Below are positions 1 to 7,354 of a stretch of 64,000 nucleotides of DNA, piece by piece. The position numbers were made by a program, and so were the translations under genes. The notes under the pieces were generated by a model that saw only the letters and a program-made list of their open reading frames with translations, ran no database searches and was not told the DNA's origin. Every line of letters begins with the position of its first letter. Within the stretch, counting starts at the first letter, position 1. Origin of the DNA: Prauserella aidingensis (GTDB lineage Bacteria; Actinomycetota; Actinomycetes; Mycobacteriales; Pseudonocardiaceae); the NCBI RefSeq assembly GCF_024171865.1, contig NZ_JAMTCN010000003.1, forward strand, positions 320,644 through 384,643. The letters are read 5' to 3'.

Positions 1-279
1 GTGGGGCGGCCTCGCGCACATCGCTGATCGCTGATGGAAATTCACAGCCCCCACGCGCACAGTGGCGCTCCGTGACCACAGCGGGCCGACCGCTGAGACC
101 GTTCTCACCCTGCGTAATTCCCGACACCGACTCGTATTGCTGTGGGCACCTGTTCGTAACACAATCCCGAGACGGCGCCGGGTTGCCACACGATCGTGTG
201 TTCAATGGATTGGCGTCATAGGACGGCGGCGGGAGCGTCCTGCAGAGTGAGACCTGCCGTTGGGAGAGGGGTGAGGACA

Positions 280-960
280 GTGGCGCAGCCGATCACTGCG
301 GTCTACGTGCGCGACGAGGAGGACTACACGGTCACCGTGGCCGGCGAGGGCCAGGAGCTGACCGACAAGGCTCCGGGCATCATCGCCGCACGCGACCGTG
401 CCGATCAGCTCATCGAGAAGATCGCACCCAGGGATGGGAGCGACGAGGATCCGACCGTGGTGCACCTGCTCAACGGCAGTGCGTTCGAGTTCACCTCGAC
501 GTACATGACGGCGCGGCTCTCGCGTACCGAGGCCGAGCAGGACGAGTCCGCGGACGGTGACGAGACCGGTGACGCCACGGCCGAGGGGGCGGCCGAGGCG
601 GCGGAGTCCGGAGAGGTCGCCGAAGCCGAGGCGGCGGACGCCGACGCGGAGGAGTCCGAGACCGTCGCGTCCGAGGACGTCGCGGAAACGGATGCCGAGG
701 AGGACGTGGTCGGCGAGGGGGACGCGGCCGAGACGGCTGCCACCGCTGACGAGGCGCCGGACGCGGAGGAATCCGCCGAGGTGACGGCCGAGACGGCCGA
801 CGCCGACGAGGGCACGGCCACCCAGGGCACCGCGCCCGGCAGTGGGGTGCCGCGCAAGGAGATCACCAAGAGCCCGGAGGTCACGGGGTCTGCGACCGCC
901 GACGACGAGTCGGACGGCAAGACCTACGCGGCTGCCGCAGGCACGTCCGCGACGAGCTGA
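280..960 (+). CDS. Hypothetical protein with acidic Ala/Glu/Asp-rich tail
   Basis: The first 85 or so residues look like a compact domain (starting VAQPITAVYVRDEEDYTV). The remaining 140 are a low-complexity Ala/Glu/Asp tail with no globular signal. I chose GTG 280 because a purine-rich AGGGGTGAGG lies just upstream; GTG 271 in the same frame is the alternative. There is no signal peptide or membrane segment, so it is probably cytoplasmic. I do not recognise the family. A hairpin terminator follows the stop. Function is unknown; reality of the gene is well supported by codon bias and its clean position. Confidence 0.7.
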   Translation: MAQPITAVYVRDEEDYTVTVAGEGQELTDKAPGIIAARDRADQLIEKIAPRDGSDEDPTVVHLLNGSAFEFTSTYMTARLSRTEAEQDESADGDETGDATAEGAAEAAESGEVAEAEAADADAEESETVASEDVAETDAEEDVVGEGDAAETAATADEAPDAEESAEVTAETADADEGTATQGTAPGSGVPRKEITKSPEVTGSATADDESDGKTYAAAAGTSATS

Positions 961-1005
961 CCGGCGCGAGCTCCCCTCGCCCGGTTCGCTCCCGCGCCGA
1001 ACCCG

Positions 1006-1052
1006 CACCACGCCGACGGTCGCGCTCCCGATGCGCGGCCGCCGGCGTGGTG
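1006..1052. terminator. Bidirectional hairpin between convergent genes
   Basis: CACCACGCCG at 1006-1015 pairs perfectly with CGGCGTGGTG at 1043-1052, and an inner GCGC/GCGC pair extends the stem. It lies between two converging genes (stops at 960 and 1057) and has no long T-run, as is usual for actinomycete terminators. Confidence 0.6.
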
Positions 1053-1056
1053 TGTG

Positions 1057-1278
1057 TCAGCGGACCAGTTTGCGCACCAGCAGCGCCGCGATCAGCGCGC
1101 CGGCGCCGATCAGCGGGAACTTCACCTTCGGCTCCTCGAGCTTGGCCTGGACGCTCGTCTTGGCGTTGTCGGCGAGCCGCTGCGGGTTGGCCTTCACCGC
1201 GAGCTGGTCGATCGTGCCGGCCAGGGCAGTCCGAGAGCGCTCGATCTCGCGTTCGATGGCGTCCGGGTTGCGAGCCAC
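1057..1278 (-). CDS. DUF3618 domain-containing membrane-associated protein
   Basis: This 73-residue protein starts MARNPDAIEREIERSRTAL, the typical DUF3618 opening, with an amphipathic helical region and one C-terminal hydrophobic segment (about residues 55-70, FPLIGAGALIAALLVRKLVR). DUF3618 proteins are small actinobacterial proteins of unknown function, usually anchored by this single helix. Length is normal for the short form. It is transcribed toward the acidic-tail gene and separated from it by a hairpin. Family assignment is confident; function is not known. Confidence 0.85.
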   Translation of the reverse strand: MARNPDAIEREIERSRTALAGTIDQLAVKANPQRLADNAKTSVQAKLEEPKVKFPLIGAGALIAALLVRKLVR

Positions 1279-1402
1279 GTGTCCTCCTCGCTGAATGCAT
1301 GCATTGCGCGCAGAGTGTCACGGTAGATCACGATGGGCCTCCTGGGCGCACAGGCCACGCCGAAACCGCACGGAACCGTCACCGCTAAGCTGATCCCCCG
1401 TC

Positions 1403-1476
1403 GGGTCCGTAGCCCAATCGGCAGAGGCACTAGGTTTAGGTCCTAGCCAGTGTGGGTTCGAGTCCCACCGGGCCCA
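1403..1476 (+). tRNA. tRNA with TAG anticodon (Leu), class I fold
   Basis: A full cloverleaf can be drawn. The acceptor GGGTCCG (1403-1409) pairs with CGGGCCC (1469-1475) with one T-G wobble. The D arm is at 1412-1428 with GG at 1420-1421. The anticodon stem CTAGG/CCTAG flanks the loop TTTAGGT, giving anticodon TAG at 1437-1439. The T arm is GTGGG-TTCGAGT-CCCAC (1452-1468) and the discriminator is A1476. CCA is not encoded. TAG decodes CTA (Leu), yet the variable region is only five bases (1447-1451), whereas bacterial tRNA-Leu normally has a long variable arm. It may be a divergent or non-standard tRNA; see findings. Confidence 0.8.
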
Positions 1477-1523
1477 CCGACCGCATGACCTGCGATGACG
1501 CGCGACCGCCGAGGCGGGACCGG

Positions 1524-2363
1524 TCACCCTGAAGAAGGGTGGGACGCGACTCGCGTAAGGATGGCGCGGGCCGCGTCTCCCTCGGCGGCAGCCGCCCACA
1601 GCATGTCGGCGATGCGTCGGTAGAGGTCGACGTCGTCGGGCACGCTGGTGGAGGCGTCGCTGTGGAGTGTTTCGACGAGTACGTAGTCGTCGAGGATCCA
1701 GAACCCGTGCAGCAGTGGCACCGGCAGGGTCGCGCCGAGCGGAATGATCCGCAGGTGCACGTTGGCGAGCCCGTCGAGTGCGCGCAGCCGGTCGAGTTGG
1801 GCCGCCATGACGGACGCGTCTCCGACCGGGGTGCGCAGTGCGGACTCGGTGGTGAGGAGTTCGATGGTGCGCGAGGAGTCGTAGAGCACGTGTTGCCGCT
1901 GCATACGGGCCTGCACGGCCTGATCGGTGTCGCGCGGGGTGTCGCGCAGGTCGGCCAGTGAGGTGAACACGGCACGGGCGTAGTCTGCGGTCTGGACCAG
2001 GCCGGGTACGAGTGCGAGGTCGACGGTGCGGATGCGCGTCGCGTGTTGTTCGCGTGCGGCCATGTCCTCTTGCAGCGCGCGATGACCACTGGCTGCGCGG
2101 CGGGACCAGCGGGCCTCTTCGGCGCGGATGGCGCGTAGCTCGTCGCGCAGCCGCTCGGCCTCGGCCGTGGGCGCGTCGGCGGCGGTGAGCCAGGTCGCAA
2201 GGTCGTCATCGGTGACGCGTTGCTTGCCGGACAGGATGCGCGAGACTTTGCTGGCCTGCCAGCCGACGGCGGCGGCGAGTTGCCGACCGGACAGGCCGGC
2301 GCGGCGCATCAGCACTGCCAGTTCGTCGGCGAGCGCGATGCGTCGTTGGTCGAGGTCTGTCAC
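1524..2363 (-). CDS. XRE-type HTH regulator with DUF5753 (Scr1-like)
   Basis: The N-terminal helix-turn-helix is at about residues 8-60 (LSGRQLAAAVGWQASKVSRI), followed by a DUF5753 region (LALVPGLVQTADYARAVF, then LRIIPLGATLPVPLLHGFWIL near residue 210). At 279 residues it is a normal length for the family. These regulators are abundant in actinomycetes and are often paired with a small DUF397 or DUF6879 protein. The ATG at 2363 overlaps the stop of the DUF6879 gene by four bases (ATGA), so the two are translationally coupled. It is the last gene of a three-gene operon converging on the tRNA. It probably autoregulates, which is inferred. Confidence 0.85.
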   Translation of the reverse strand: MTDLDQRRIALADELAVLMRRAGLSGRQLAAAVGWQASKVSRILSGKQRVTDDDLATWLTAADAPTAEAERLRDELRAIRAEEARWSRRAASGHRALQEDMAAREQHATRIRTVDLALVPGLVQTADYARAVFTSLADLRDTPRDTDQAVQARMQRQHVLYDSSRTIELLTTESALRTPVGDASVMAAQLDRLRALDGLANVHLRIIPLGATLPVPLLHGFWILDDYVLVETLHSDASTSVPDDVDLYRRIADMLWAAAAEGDAARAILTRVASHPSSG

Positions 2364-2884
2364 CGGGCGATGTACTCCTGATGCGGGATGGCGTATGGCC
2401 AGATCACATCACGCCAGCGGCGATGCTGTTGCAGGACGTCCTCGTCGCGGCACAGTCGCACGCCGCCGAGCTGCCCGTCATCGGCGAAGACGAGCTGGGC
2501 GACCAGGACGTTGTCGATGACGTAGTAGTCGTAGTCCGGCATGTCCAGCTCGCGGGCCGTCGCCGCCTCGACCCACCGGATGTCCTCGCCGGCCTGGTCG
2601 ACGTTCATGTAGCTCACGTCGAGCTGACAACGCAGGTACTCGGTCAGCGGATCGGTGAGTACACGCACCCGCTGGAACGGGATGCCGCGGGCCCGGAGCC
2701 GCTGGACGTAGTCGATCCACGACCGGTCAGCCTCGGGATCGCGTCCGAGCCCGGCACGCCACCGCGCGAGTAGCTCGCCGTCGATGGCGGAATAGTCGCC
2801 CTGGGCTTCCCATCGCCACGACGAGGCCGTGATGCCGTCGAGCAGTTCGGGTAGCGCGTCCGGCCCGCGCTCGGTCCAGCTCAC
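2360..2884 (-). CDS. DUF6879 family protein
   Basis: This 174-residue protein has the family's features: an acidic, tryptophan-rich N-terminus (SSWRWEAQGDYSAIDGE), a central VRVLTDPLTEYLRCQLDVSY block and a DYDYYVIDN...VAQLVF segment. The GTG at 2884 was chosen because it overlaps the preceding stop as GTGA; the open frame continues upstream but that part is a shadow. DUF6879 proteins commonly precede a DUF5753 HTH regulator, exactly as here, and the pair has been likened to toxin-antitoxin modules without firm function. Confidence 0.8.
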   Translation of the reverse strand: MSWTERGPDALPELLDGITASSWRWEAQGDYSAIDGELLARWRAGLGRDPEADRSWIDYVQRLRARGIPFQRVRVLTDPLTEYLRCQLDVSYMNVDQAGEDIRWVEAATARELDMPDYDYYVIDNVLVAQLVFADDGQLGGVRLCRDEDVLQQHRRWRDVIWPYAIPHQEYIAR

Positions 2885-3090
2885 CCGCGCGCCTCCGGGA
2901 AGTACTGCACGAGGCCGGCGGGAATCTCGACGACGGTCTCGTGTTCGGGCAGTCCGCGGGCGCGCAGTGTTGCGAGCGCGTCGGGGTCGGTGACCTTCTC
3001 GCCCTGGACGACGTAAGTGCCGCGGTCCGTGGCATAGACGTTGGGGCACGAACCCTTGTCCGAGGTGGTGCCGAGGAACGTCAACTCCAT
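2881..3090 (-). CDS. Small conserved hypothetical protein
   Basis: The 69-residue protein contains a short SCPNVYATDRGTYVVQG segment and ends FPEARG. It is the first gene of the DUF6879/HTH operon and its stop overlaps the next GTG. Small proteins of this kind often precede DUF6879 genes in actinomycetes. The pattern of short beta strands and one cysteine suggests a small globular protein. No function is known. The start ATG 3090 faces the AT-richer divergent promoter region. Confidence 0.7.
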   Translation of the reverse strand: MELTFLGTTSDKGSCPNVYATDRGTYVVQGEKVTDPDALATLRARGLPEHETVVEIPAGLVQYFPEARG

Positions 3091-3283
3091 GATGTGCCAG
3101 CTCCCATCGCTCTGAACGACAACGATCGCATCGTCTCGTCAATATTCGCACCACAACACCGGTGATCGGGTGACGGACACAGCAACACGTGCGCAATTGA
3201 CCGGTGTCAGTGACGACGTGACGACGGGCCCGTTCGAGCGAACCGACGTATGTTGCTTGAGTGATGCGATTATTTGAAGCATG

Positions 3284-3299
3284 ATGCCAACAAAGGCAT
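3284..3299. promoter_or_regulatory. Palindrome in the divergent promoter region
   Basis: ATGCC-aacaaa-GGCAT is a perfect 5-bp inverted repeat ending 17 bases before the ATG at 3317. The 226-base divergent region (3091-3316) is visibly richer in A+T than its surroundings. A weak promoter is possible, with TTGAGT at 3257-3262 and CATGAT at 3280-3285 spaced by 17. The palindrome would overlap that -10 and may be the operator of the neighbouring HTH protein. Confidence 0.35.
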
Positions 3300-3316
3300 T
3301 TTGACGGGAGTGCGCC

Positions 3317-3433
3317 ATGGGTTGGATCAGCGGGGCATGTGAGTCGCCCTACGCCGTCGTCCGCGCAGACGGCACACCGACGGACGACGAGCGCGACGAC
3401 TCCGACGAGGGCTGCGACGGGGGCGACGAGTGA
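3317..3433 (+). CDS. Tiny acidic protein, 38 residues
   Basis: ATG 3317 follows a good ribosome site (GGGAG at 3306-3310). The frame codes for MGWISGACESPYAVV followed by a run rich in Asp and Glu, and ends at a TGA that overlaps the next gene's GTG as GTGA. The clear ribosome site and the exact 4-base overlap support a real coupled gene. Nothing like a known domain is visible. It could be a leader peptide or a small partner of the downstream gene. Confidence 0.5.
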   Translation: MGWISGACESPYAVVRADGTPTDDERDDSDEGCDGGDE

Positions 3434-3657
3434 TCGCCCGGGATCGTGAGCTGCTCGCTCGTCTCGGGCAGGTGAATGCCGGCCTGGGGCGGGCCGTCGT
3501 CGCGCTGATGTCCGCGCAGGACGGCGGCGAGTTGCCCGCCGACGGCGTGCGGGAGCTGGCCGAGCTACTCGGCGGCATGTCCGCCGAGCTGTACCAGCGC
3601 GCCGCCGAACTCGAAGGCCGCCGCGCGCCGGCGCGTGTGGTGATCGACGCGCACTGA
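3430..3657 (+). CDS. Small helical hypothetical protein
   Basis: The 75-residue protein is predicted all-helical (RELLARLGQVNAGLGRAVVAL, then VRELAELLGGMSAELYQRAAEL), with no signal peptide. GTG 3430 overlaps the preceding stop, so the two tiny genes are coupled. It lies 100 bases upstream of the deaminase gene on the same strand and may belong to that cassette. The helical pattern resembles small chaperone-like or WXG100-like partners, but I cannot assign it. Confidence 0.6.
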   Translation: MIARDRELLARLGQVNAGLGRAVVALMSAQDGGELPADGVRELAELLGGMSAELYQRAAELEGRRAPARVVIDAH

Positions 3658-3757
3658 TCTCGTCTGCCCGGTCGGTGACACCCGCGCTCCCGGCCGGGCA
3701 AGCGCACCAGGACCGTCGGGGCGATGTGCCAGGCTGCGCGCCGCTGGGGGTGGTCGG

Positions 3758-4528
3758 ATGTCGGTCGAGCAGCTCGCCGAGGCCATCGGCCGCGTCCTCG
3801 ACCAGATCGCGTCCGCGCGCGCCGCGCTCGCCCACGCCTCGCACAGCACCGTCGAAGTGCGTGACATGTACGCCTACTGCCTCGGGGGCGCCCACGACCC
3901 GGACGCAGCCCAGGCACCCGGCGCCGCCGCGGAGGCTGCCGAGCAGGCCGACCAGCAACACGGCCGCCTCGCCCACATCGAGCAGACGATGCGCGGCTAC
4001 CTCGACCAGCTCGGCGCCACCGTCGCCCCGCCAGCGGCGCGCGGGTCGGCAGCGCCGACGCCCGCGCGGCAGGACGACGCGCCGCGGGCCACCACCACGC
4101 CCGGCGACCGCGTCGCGCGGGAACGGGCCGAGCTGCCGCCACGTGTCGGCACGAATGACCGCGTGCAGCAGAAGCCCCACGGCCGGTGGTGGACATCCAG
4201 CAGCGACGAGGTGGGCGCCATGGTCAGCGGGCGCGACGACACCTCGCAACGGGTGCAGGACCGCCTCGACGAGCTCGGCATCCCGCGTCGCCCGGTCGCA
4301 CGTGCCTCCGACGTCGAGATGAAACTCGCTGCGCACATGGCCGACCGTGGCATCACCGACGCGACCGTGGTCATCAATCACCGTCCATGCGTCGGCCTGC
4401 TCGGTTGTGACACGCTAGTGCCGATCCTGCTGCCGTCCGGTTCGAAACTCACCGTGCACGGCGTCGAAAGCGACGGCACGCCGTTCGCCAAGACCTACGA
4501 AGGGGGCGCGAAACCGTGGTGGCACTGA
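3758..4528 (+). CDS. DddA-like (SCP1.201-type) deaminase toxin
   Basis: The protein has 256 residues. Residues 1-90 are a helical N-terminal segment, 90-180 a Pro/Arg-rich linker, and 181-256 a DddA-like cytidine deaminase domain. That domain has ASDVEMKLAAHM (D185, E187), then VVINHRPC (C211), C217 and LLPSGSKLTVHG. In DddA the zinc/catalytic motif is H-x-E plus two cysteines; here D185 sits where DddA has histidine, while E187 and both cysteines are kept. Family members deaminate cytosine in DNA. The next two genes are Imm1-type immunity proteins, the known partners of this toxin family. There is no secretion signal, so delivery (for example type VII) is unclear. Confidence 0.75.
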   Translation: MSVEQLAEAIGRVLDQIASARAALAHASHSTVEVRDMYAYCLGGAHDPDAAQAPGAAAEAAEQADQQHGRLAHIEQTMRGYLDQLGATVAPPAARGSAAPTPARQDDAPRATTTPGDRVARERAELPPRVGTNDRVQQKPHGRWWTSSSDEVGAMVSGRDDTSQRVQDRLDELGIPRRPVARASDVEMKLAAHMADRGITDATVVINHRPCVGLLGCDTLVPILLPSGSKLTVHGVESDGTPFAKTYEGGAKPWWH

Positions 4529-4929
4529 AAGCCTGGTACGAGCACGACGGGCCGACGACGGTCGAAACGGCCGCCGACCTCGACGCCGTACTCGACACCC
4601 TCGCCGGGTGGCGGGGCCGCAACATGGTGCAGCTCGTCGACGCCGCCGACCCGCTGCGCTCCGGGTTCCTCGACCTCGGCATCGACGCCGTCCGCGGCGT
4701 CGGCGTCGCCTGCTACAGCGGCAGCCGCACGGCCTACTGGACCACGAACGGCGGCACGTCCGTCGCCGACGAGCCGCCGCTGTACTACTACATGGGCAGC
4801 GACACCGAGTTCCCCGTCGACGCCGAGATCGCACTCGAAGACGTGCGCAAGGCGGCCCACGAGTTCATGGCGAACGGCACCCGGCCGGTCTCCGTGCAGT
4901 GGGCGGAAGACCAGTCCGCCCATGGATGA
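4516..4929 (+). CDS. Imm1-type immunity protein (first copy)
   Basis: The 137-residue protein has the Imm1 pattern: a helical start with DLDAVLDTLAG, a central beta region (VACYSGSRTAYWTTNGG, PPLYYYMGSDTEFP) and a C-terminal helix ending TRPVSVQWAE. Imm1 proteins neutralise SCP1.201-type deaminase toxins. GTG 4516 lies inside the end of the toxin gene (13-base overlap), so toxin and immunity protein are made together. GTG 4519 is an equally possible start. It is homologous to the next gene in the final RRP-x-VQW-x-E motif. Confidence 0.8.
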   Translation: MVALKAWYEHDGPTTVETAADLDAVLDTLAGWRGRNMVQLVDAADPLRSGFLDLGIDAVRGVGVACYSGSRTAYWTTNGGTSVADEPPLYYYMGSDTEFPVDAEIALEDVRKAAHEFMANGTRPVSVQWAEDQSAHG

Positions 4930-4983
4930 GCCCGATAGGTTCGATCCACCGACCAGGACGCGCGGGCAGCGCGCGGGGACGGC

Positions 4984-5388
4984 ATGACCACAGCCATCGA
5001 GGAACAGCCGGTCTACGACGTGAGCACCATCGACGACCCCGACGCGCTCGTGCTCATGATGCGCCGACTGAACGACGAGCTGACCCCGGACCGTGCGGGC
5101 GGGGTGGTGTGGAACCTGCTGCCCAACGCCGAGTCGGCTGCCGGTCTGGTCGCCGGCGTCAACGGCGCCGTGGGGTGCCTGACGTGGGAGGCCGAGGACG
5201 GCACCGAGTTCGTGCCGGCCGGCGGGTCGAACGACGGCGAGGTCGACTACTTCACCTGGGACGGCCACCACTTCGTGCAGCCACCCCGCGCCGAGGTACC
5301 GACCGACACGGTGTTCGACGCGGTCCGCGAGCTCGTCACCACCGGCCGGCGGCCCACCTGCGTGCAGTGGACCGAGGCACAGCCGTGA
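4984..5388 (+). CDS. Imm1-type immunity protein (second copy)
   Basis: This 134-residue paralogue of the preceding gene has the same layout and the same closing motif (RRPTCVQWTEA). It contains GGVVWNLLPN, GCLTWEAEDG and DYFTWDGHH, all typical Imm1 beta strands. Identity to the first copy is clearly low, so the two may protect against different deaminases. It starts 55 bases after the first copy with GGGGACGGC before ATG 4984. It is the last clear gene of the cassette. Confidence 0.8.
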   Translation: MTTAIEEQPVYDVSTIDDPDALVLMMRRLNDELTPDRAGGVVWNLLPNAESAAGLVAGVNGAVGCLTWEAEDGTEFVPAGGSNDGEVDYFTWDGHHFVQPPRAEVPTDTVFDAVRELVTTGRRPTCVQWTEAQP

Positions 5389-5690
5389 GCGCTGAGCGCG
5401 GCAGCTGTCTTCGGAGATCCGCACCGCGCAGACCTGAGACCATGACGACGACCGCCCGTCTCCGCTGAGCCGTCCCGTCTCCCCTGAGCCGCTGTGGCGC
5501 CGAGCCACCCGGCAGGGTCGACGTTCGGACGGATTTCCCCATGGAACCGGTGCGGACCTCCGTGCGTCGGTACCATCGACGTCGCTTCGCTGCGGGACAC
5601 GTGCGCAGGCGGGTACCGAGCCACGGCCCGCGCGGTGGACCAGCGGATGCGTCGGCAGGGCGCGGACGCCACCACGGGAGGGGATCACGG
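5389..5690. other. 302-base gap without a convincing gene
   Basis: No frame here has a good ribosome site and codon bias. It separates the deaminase/Imm1 cassette from the type VII-like pair and presumably holds the promoter of the latter. GGGAGGGGATCACGG just before 5691 is the ribosome site of the next gene. I see no strong hairpin. Confidence 0.4.
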
Positions 5691-6005
5691 ATGAGCCGTC
5701 AGTTCGACCCGGAGCAGATCGCCGAGCTGGCCACCAAGATCGGCAAGCTGAAGGACGACTTCAACAAGGCGAGCACCGATCTGGGCGACGGCGATCCTGG
5801 CGGCGCGTACGGCCATCTGAAGAACGCGTCGACCGCGGGCGAGACGATGCGGCACTTCTACAGCGGCATGAACTCCGAGCTGAGCGCCGCGGCGAACCTC
5901 GTCGACGCCGCGTCGCGCGCGTTGGCGGAGGCCGCGGAACGCATGCGCGGCGACGAGGACGCGGGCGTGCAGACCTTCGGGGGCGCCGACCCCGAGCGGG
6001 CTTGA
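5691..6005 (+). CDS. EspC/WXG100-like small helical protein
   Basis: The 104-residue protein is almost entirely alpha-helical (FDPEQIAELATKIGKLKDDF, then MNSELSAAANLVDAASRALAEAAERM) with a helix-turn-helix hairpin outline. This length and pattern match ESX-secretion-associated EspC or WXG100-like proteins, although no WxG tripeptide is present. ATG 5691 has a strong ribosome site. It lies 34 bases before a gene with a WxG motif and a cell-wall hydrolase domain, which supports a secretion-partner role. Confidence 0.6.
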   Translation: MSRQFDPEQIAELATKIGKLKDDFNKASTDLGDGDPGGAYGHLKNASTAGETMRHFYSGMNSELSAAANLVDAASRALAEAAERMRGDEDAGVQTFGGADPERA

Positions 6006-6039
6006 TCGGACCGAGGACGGGAACCAGGGGAGCCAGGCG

Positions 6040-7251
6040 ATGACCACCGCAGAACCACAGTCGGACAGACTCGACGACCCGTCACTCGACCGTCCGAAGT
6101 CGATGGACGCGATCGACAACCACGCCCAGCAGGCTCAGCAGCTCGACGCGTCGGCCGTGAACGCCCAGGCCACGAAGGTCGGCGGCGCCTCGACCAGTTC
6201 CAACGAACTCGGCAACGAGCTCAAGATCTTCCGGGACGACGTGCTCCGCGGCTGGGACGGCAAGGACGCCGACGCCGTCGCCGACCACATCGACAAGCTC
6301 AGCCAGGCCAGCTACAAGGTCGGCGACAAGACCGAAGCGGCCAGGAACGCACTCCAGCGCGTCTCCGAGATCCTGGAGAACGTCAAGAAGAAGGTCGCCC
6401 AGCTCGCGGAGGAAGCCAACACCAAGGACGCGGAGAACCGCAGACTGATCGGCGCCGCGCGGCAGCGGAAGAACAGCTCCGACGACGAGAACGAGATCGC
6501 GGCCGCCGCGTCCGACATCGAACGACTCCGACAGCTCAACGAGAAGGACGCCAGCGGCAAGAAGGACGAGATCGAACGGGCGCTCGACAACGCCGAACAG
6601 CAGATCGACGAGCTCCTCAAGCCTCTCGGCATCGAGATCGGCGGCGGTTTCGTCGACATGGTGCCCGCCGGGTCCAGCTCGACCTCGGCGTCGAGCGCGA
6701 GTCCCGCACCTGTCTCGATGAGCGGCGGCAACGCCCCGGCCGTCGGCGGAGGCGGCGCCCCTGTCGGCGGCGGGGACTCCGGTGGTGGCGGAGCCGTCGC
6801 CGCGGTGCAGGGCGACGGACGACCCGCCAAGCCGATCGACGCACGCGGTGACAACCCGGCCAAGATCGCCGAGCAGTTCCTCGGCCGGAACGCGGGTGAC
6901 CTCAAGATGTCCGGCGAACTGCCCGCGATGGAGTCGTGGGTGCCGAACAACGTCAACTGCGCGAACTTCGTGTCCGGCACCCTCGAAGCGGCGGGCCTGA
7001 TCGACAAGAGCCAGGCCAGCGCCTCGGTCGACCAACTGTCGGCCAACCTCAAGGCGGACGGCTGGCAGTCGGTCCCGCTGTCCGAGGCGAAACCCGGCGA
7101 CGTCGTGGTCTCGAACGGCGGCGGCCACGTCGTGCTCTACGCAGGCGACGGCCAGTTCATCGGTTCGAACAACATCAACCCCGACGGTTCGCAGCAGATC
7201 AGCATGGGCGGAGGCAGCGGCCTCGTCGAGGTGCTCACCCCGCCCACCTGA
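6040..7251 (+). CDS. WXG-like/coiled-coil protein with NlpC/P60-like hydrolase domain
   Basis: The 403 residues have three parts. The N-terminal helical region carries W72-D-G74 and a coiled coil to about residue 205. A Gly/Ser/Ala linker runs to about 265. The C-terminal cysteine-hydrolase domain has NNVNCANFVSG (C307) and GGGHVVLYAGDG (H363), the Cys and His positions of NlpC/P60-type peptidoglycan hydrolases. There is no Sec signal, so the WxG region suggests type VII export. With the small helical protein upstream it may form an exported pair. A strong hairpin follows the stop. Confidence 0.7.
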   Translation: MTTAEPQSDRLDDPSLDRPKSMDAIDNHAQQAQQLDASAVNAQATKVGGASTSSNELGNELKIFRDDVLRGWDGKDADAVADHIDKLSQASYKVGDKTEAARNALQRVSEILENVKKKVAQLAEEANTKDAENRRLIGAARQRKNSSDDENEIAAAASDIERLRQLNEKDASGKKDEIERALDNAEQQIDELLKPLGIEIGGGFVDMVPAGSSSTSASSASPAPVSMSGGNAPAVGGGGAPVGGGDSGGGGAVAAVQGDGRPAKPIDARGDNPAKIAEQFLGRNAGDLKMSGELPAMESWVPNNVNCANFVSGTLEAAGLIDKSQASASVDQLSANLKADGWQSVPLSEAKPGDVVVSNGGGHVVLYAGDGQFIGSNNINPDGSQQISMGGGSGLVEVLTPPT

Positions 7252-7266
7252 TCGCCCTACGACGGC

Positions 7267-7313
7267 AGGAGCCCCGCCTCCGGTTCCGATCCGGGCCCGG
7301 AGGCGGGGCTCCT
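7267..7313. terminator. Strong 17-bp stem, bidirectional terminator
   Basis: AGGAGCCCCGCCTCCGG (7267-7283) pairs perfectly with 7297-7313 around a 13-base loop. It lies 16 bases after the hydrolase stop and 42 before the stop of the converging minus-strand gene. Confidence 0.8.
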
Positions 7314-7354
7314 GTGGCTGCGGCTCGTGTCGCGACGGGTGCGGCGGTGCCGGG

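Noticed and set aside
1403..1476. tRNA as attachment site of an integrated element
   Set aside because: I found no integrase gene and no second copy of the tRNA 3' end in the window, so integration here is not supported.
2885..4381. Upstream extension of the DUF6879 reading frame
   Set aside because: The frame is open but runs antisense to the deaminase cassette with no motif or ribosome site; GTG 2884 overlaps the previous stop and fits family length.
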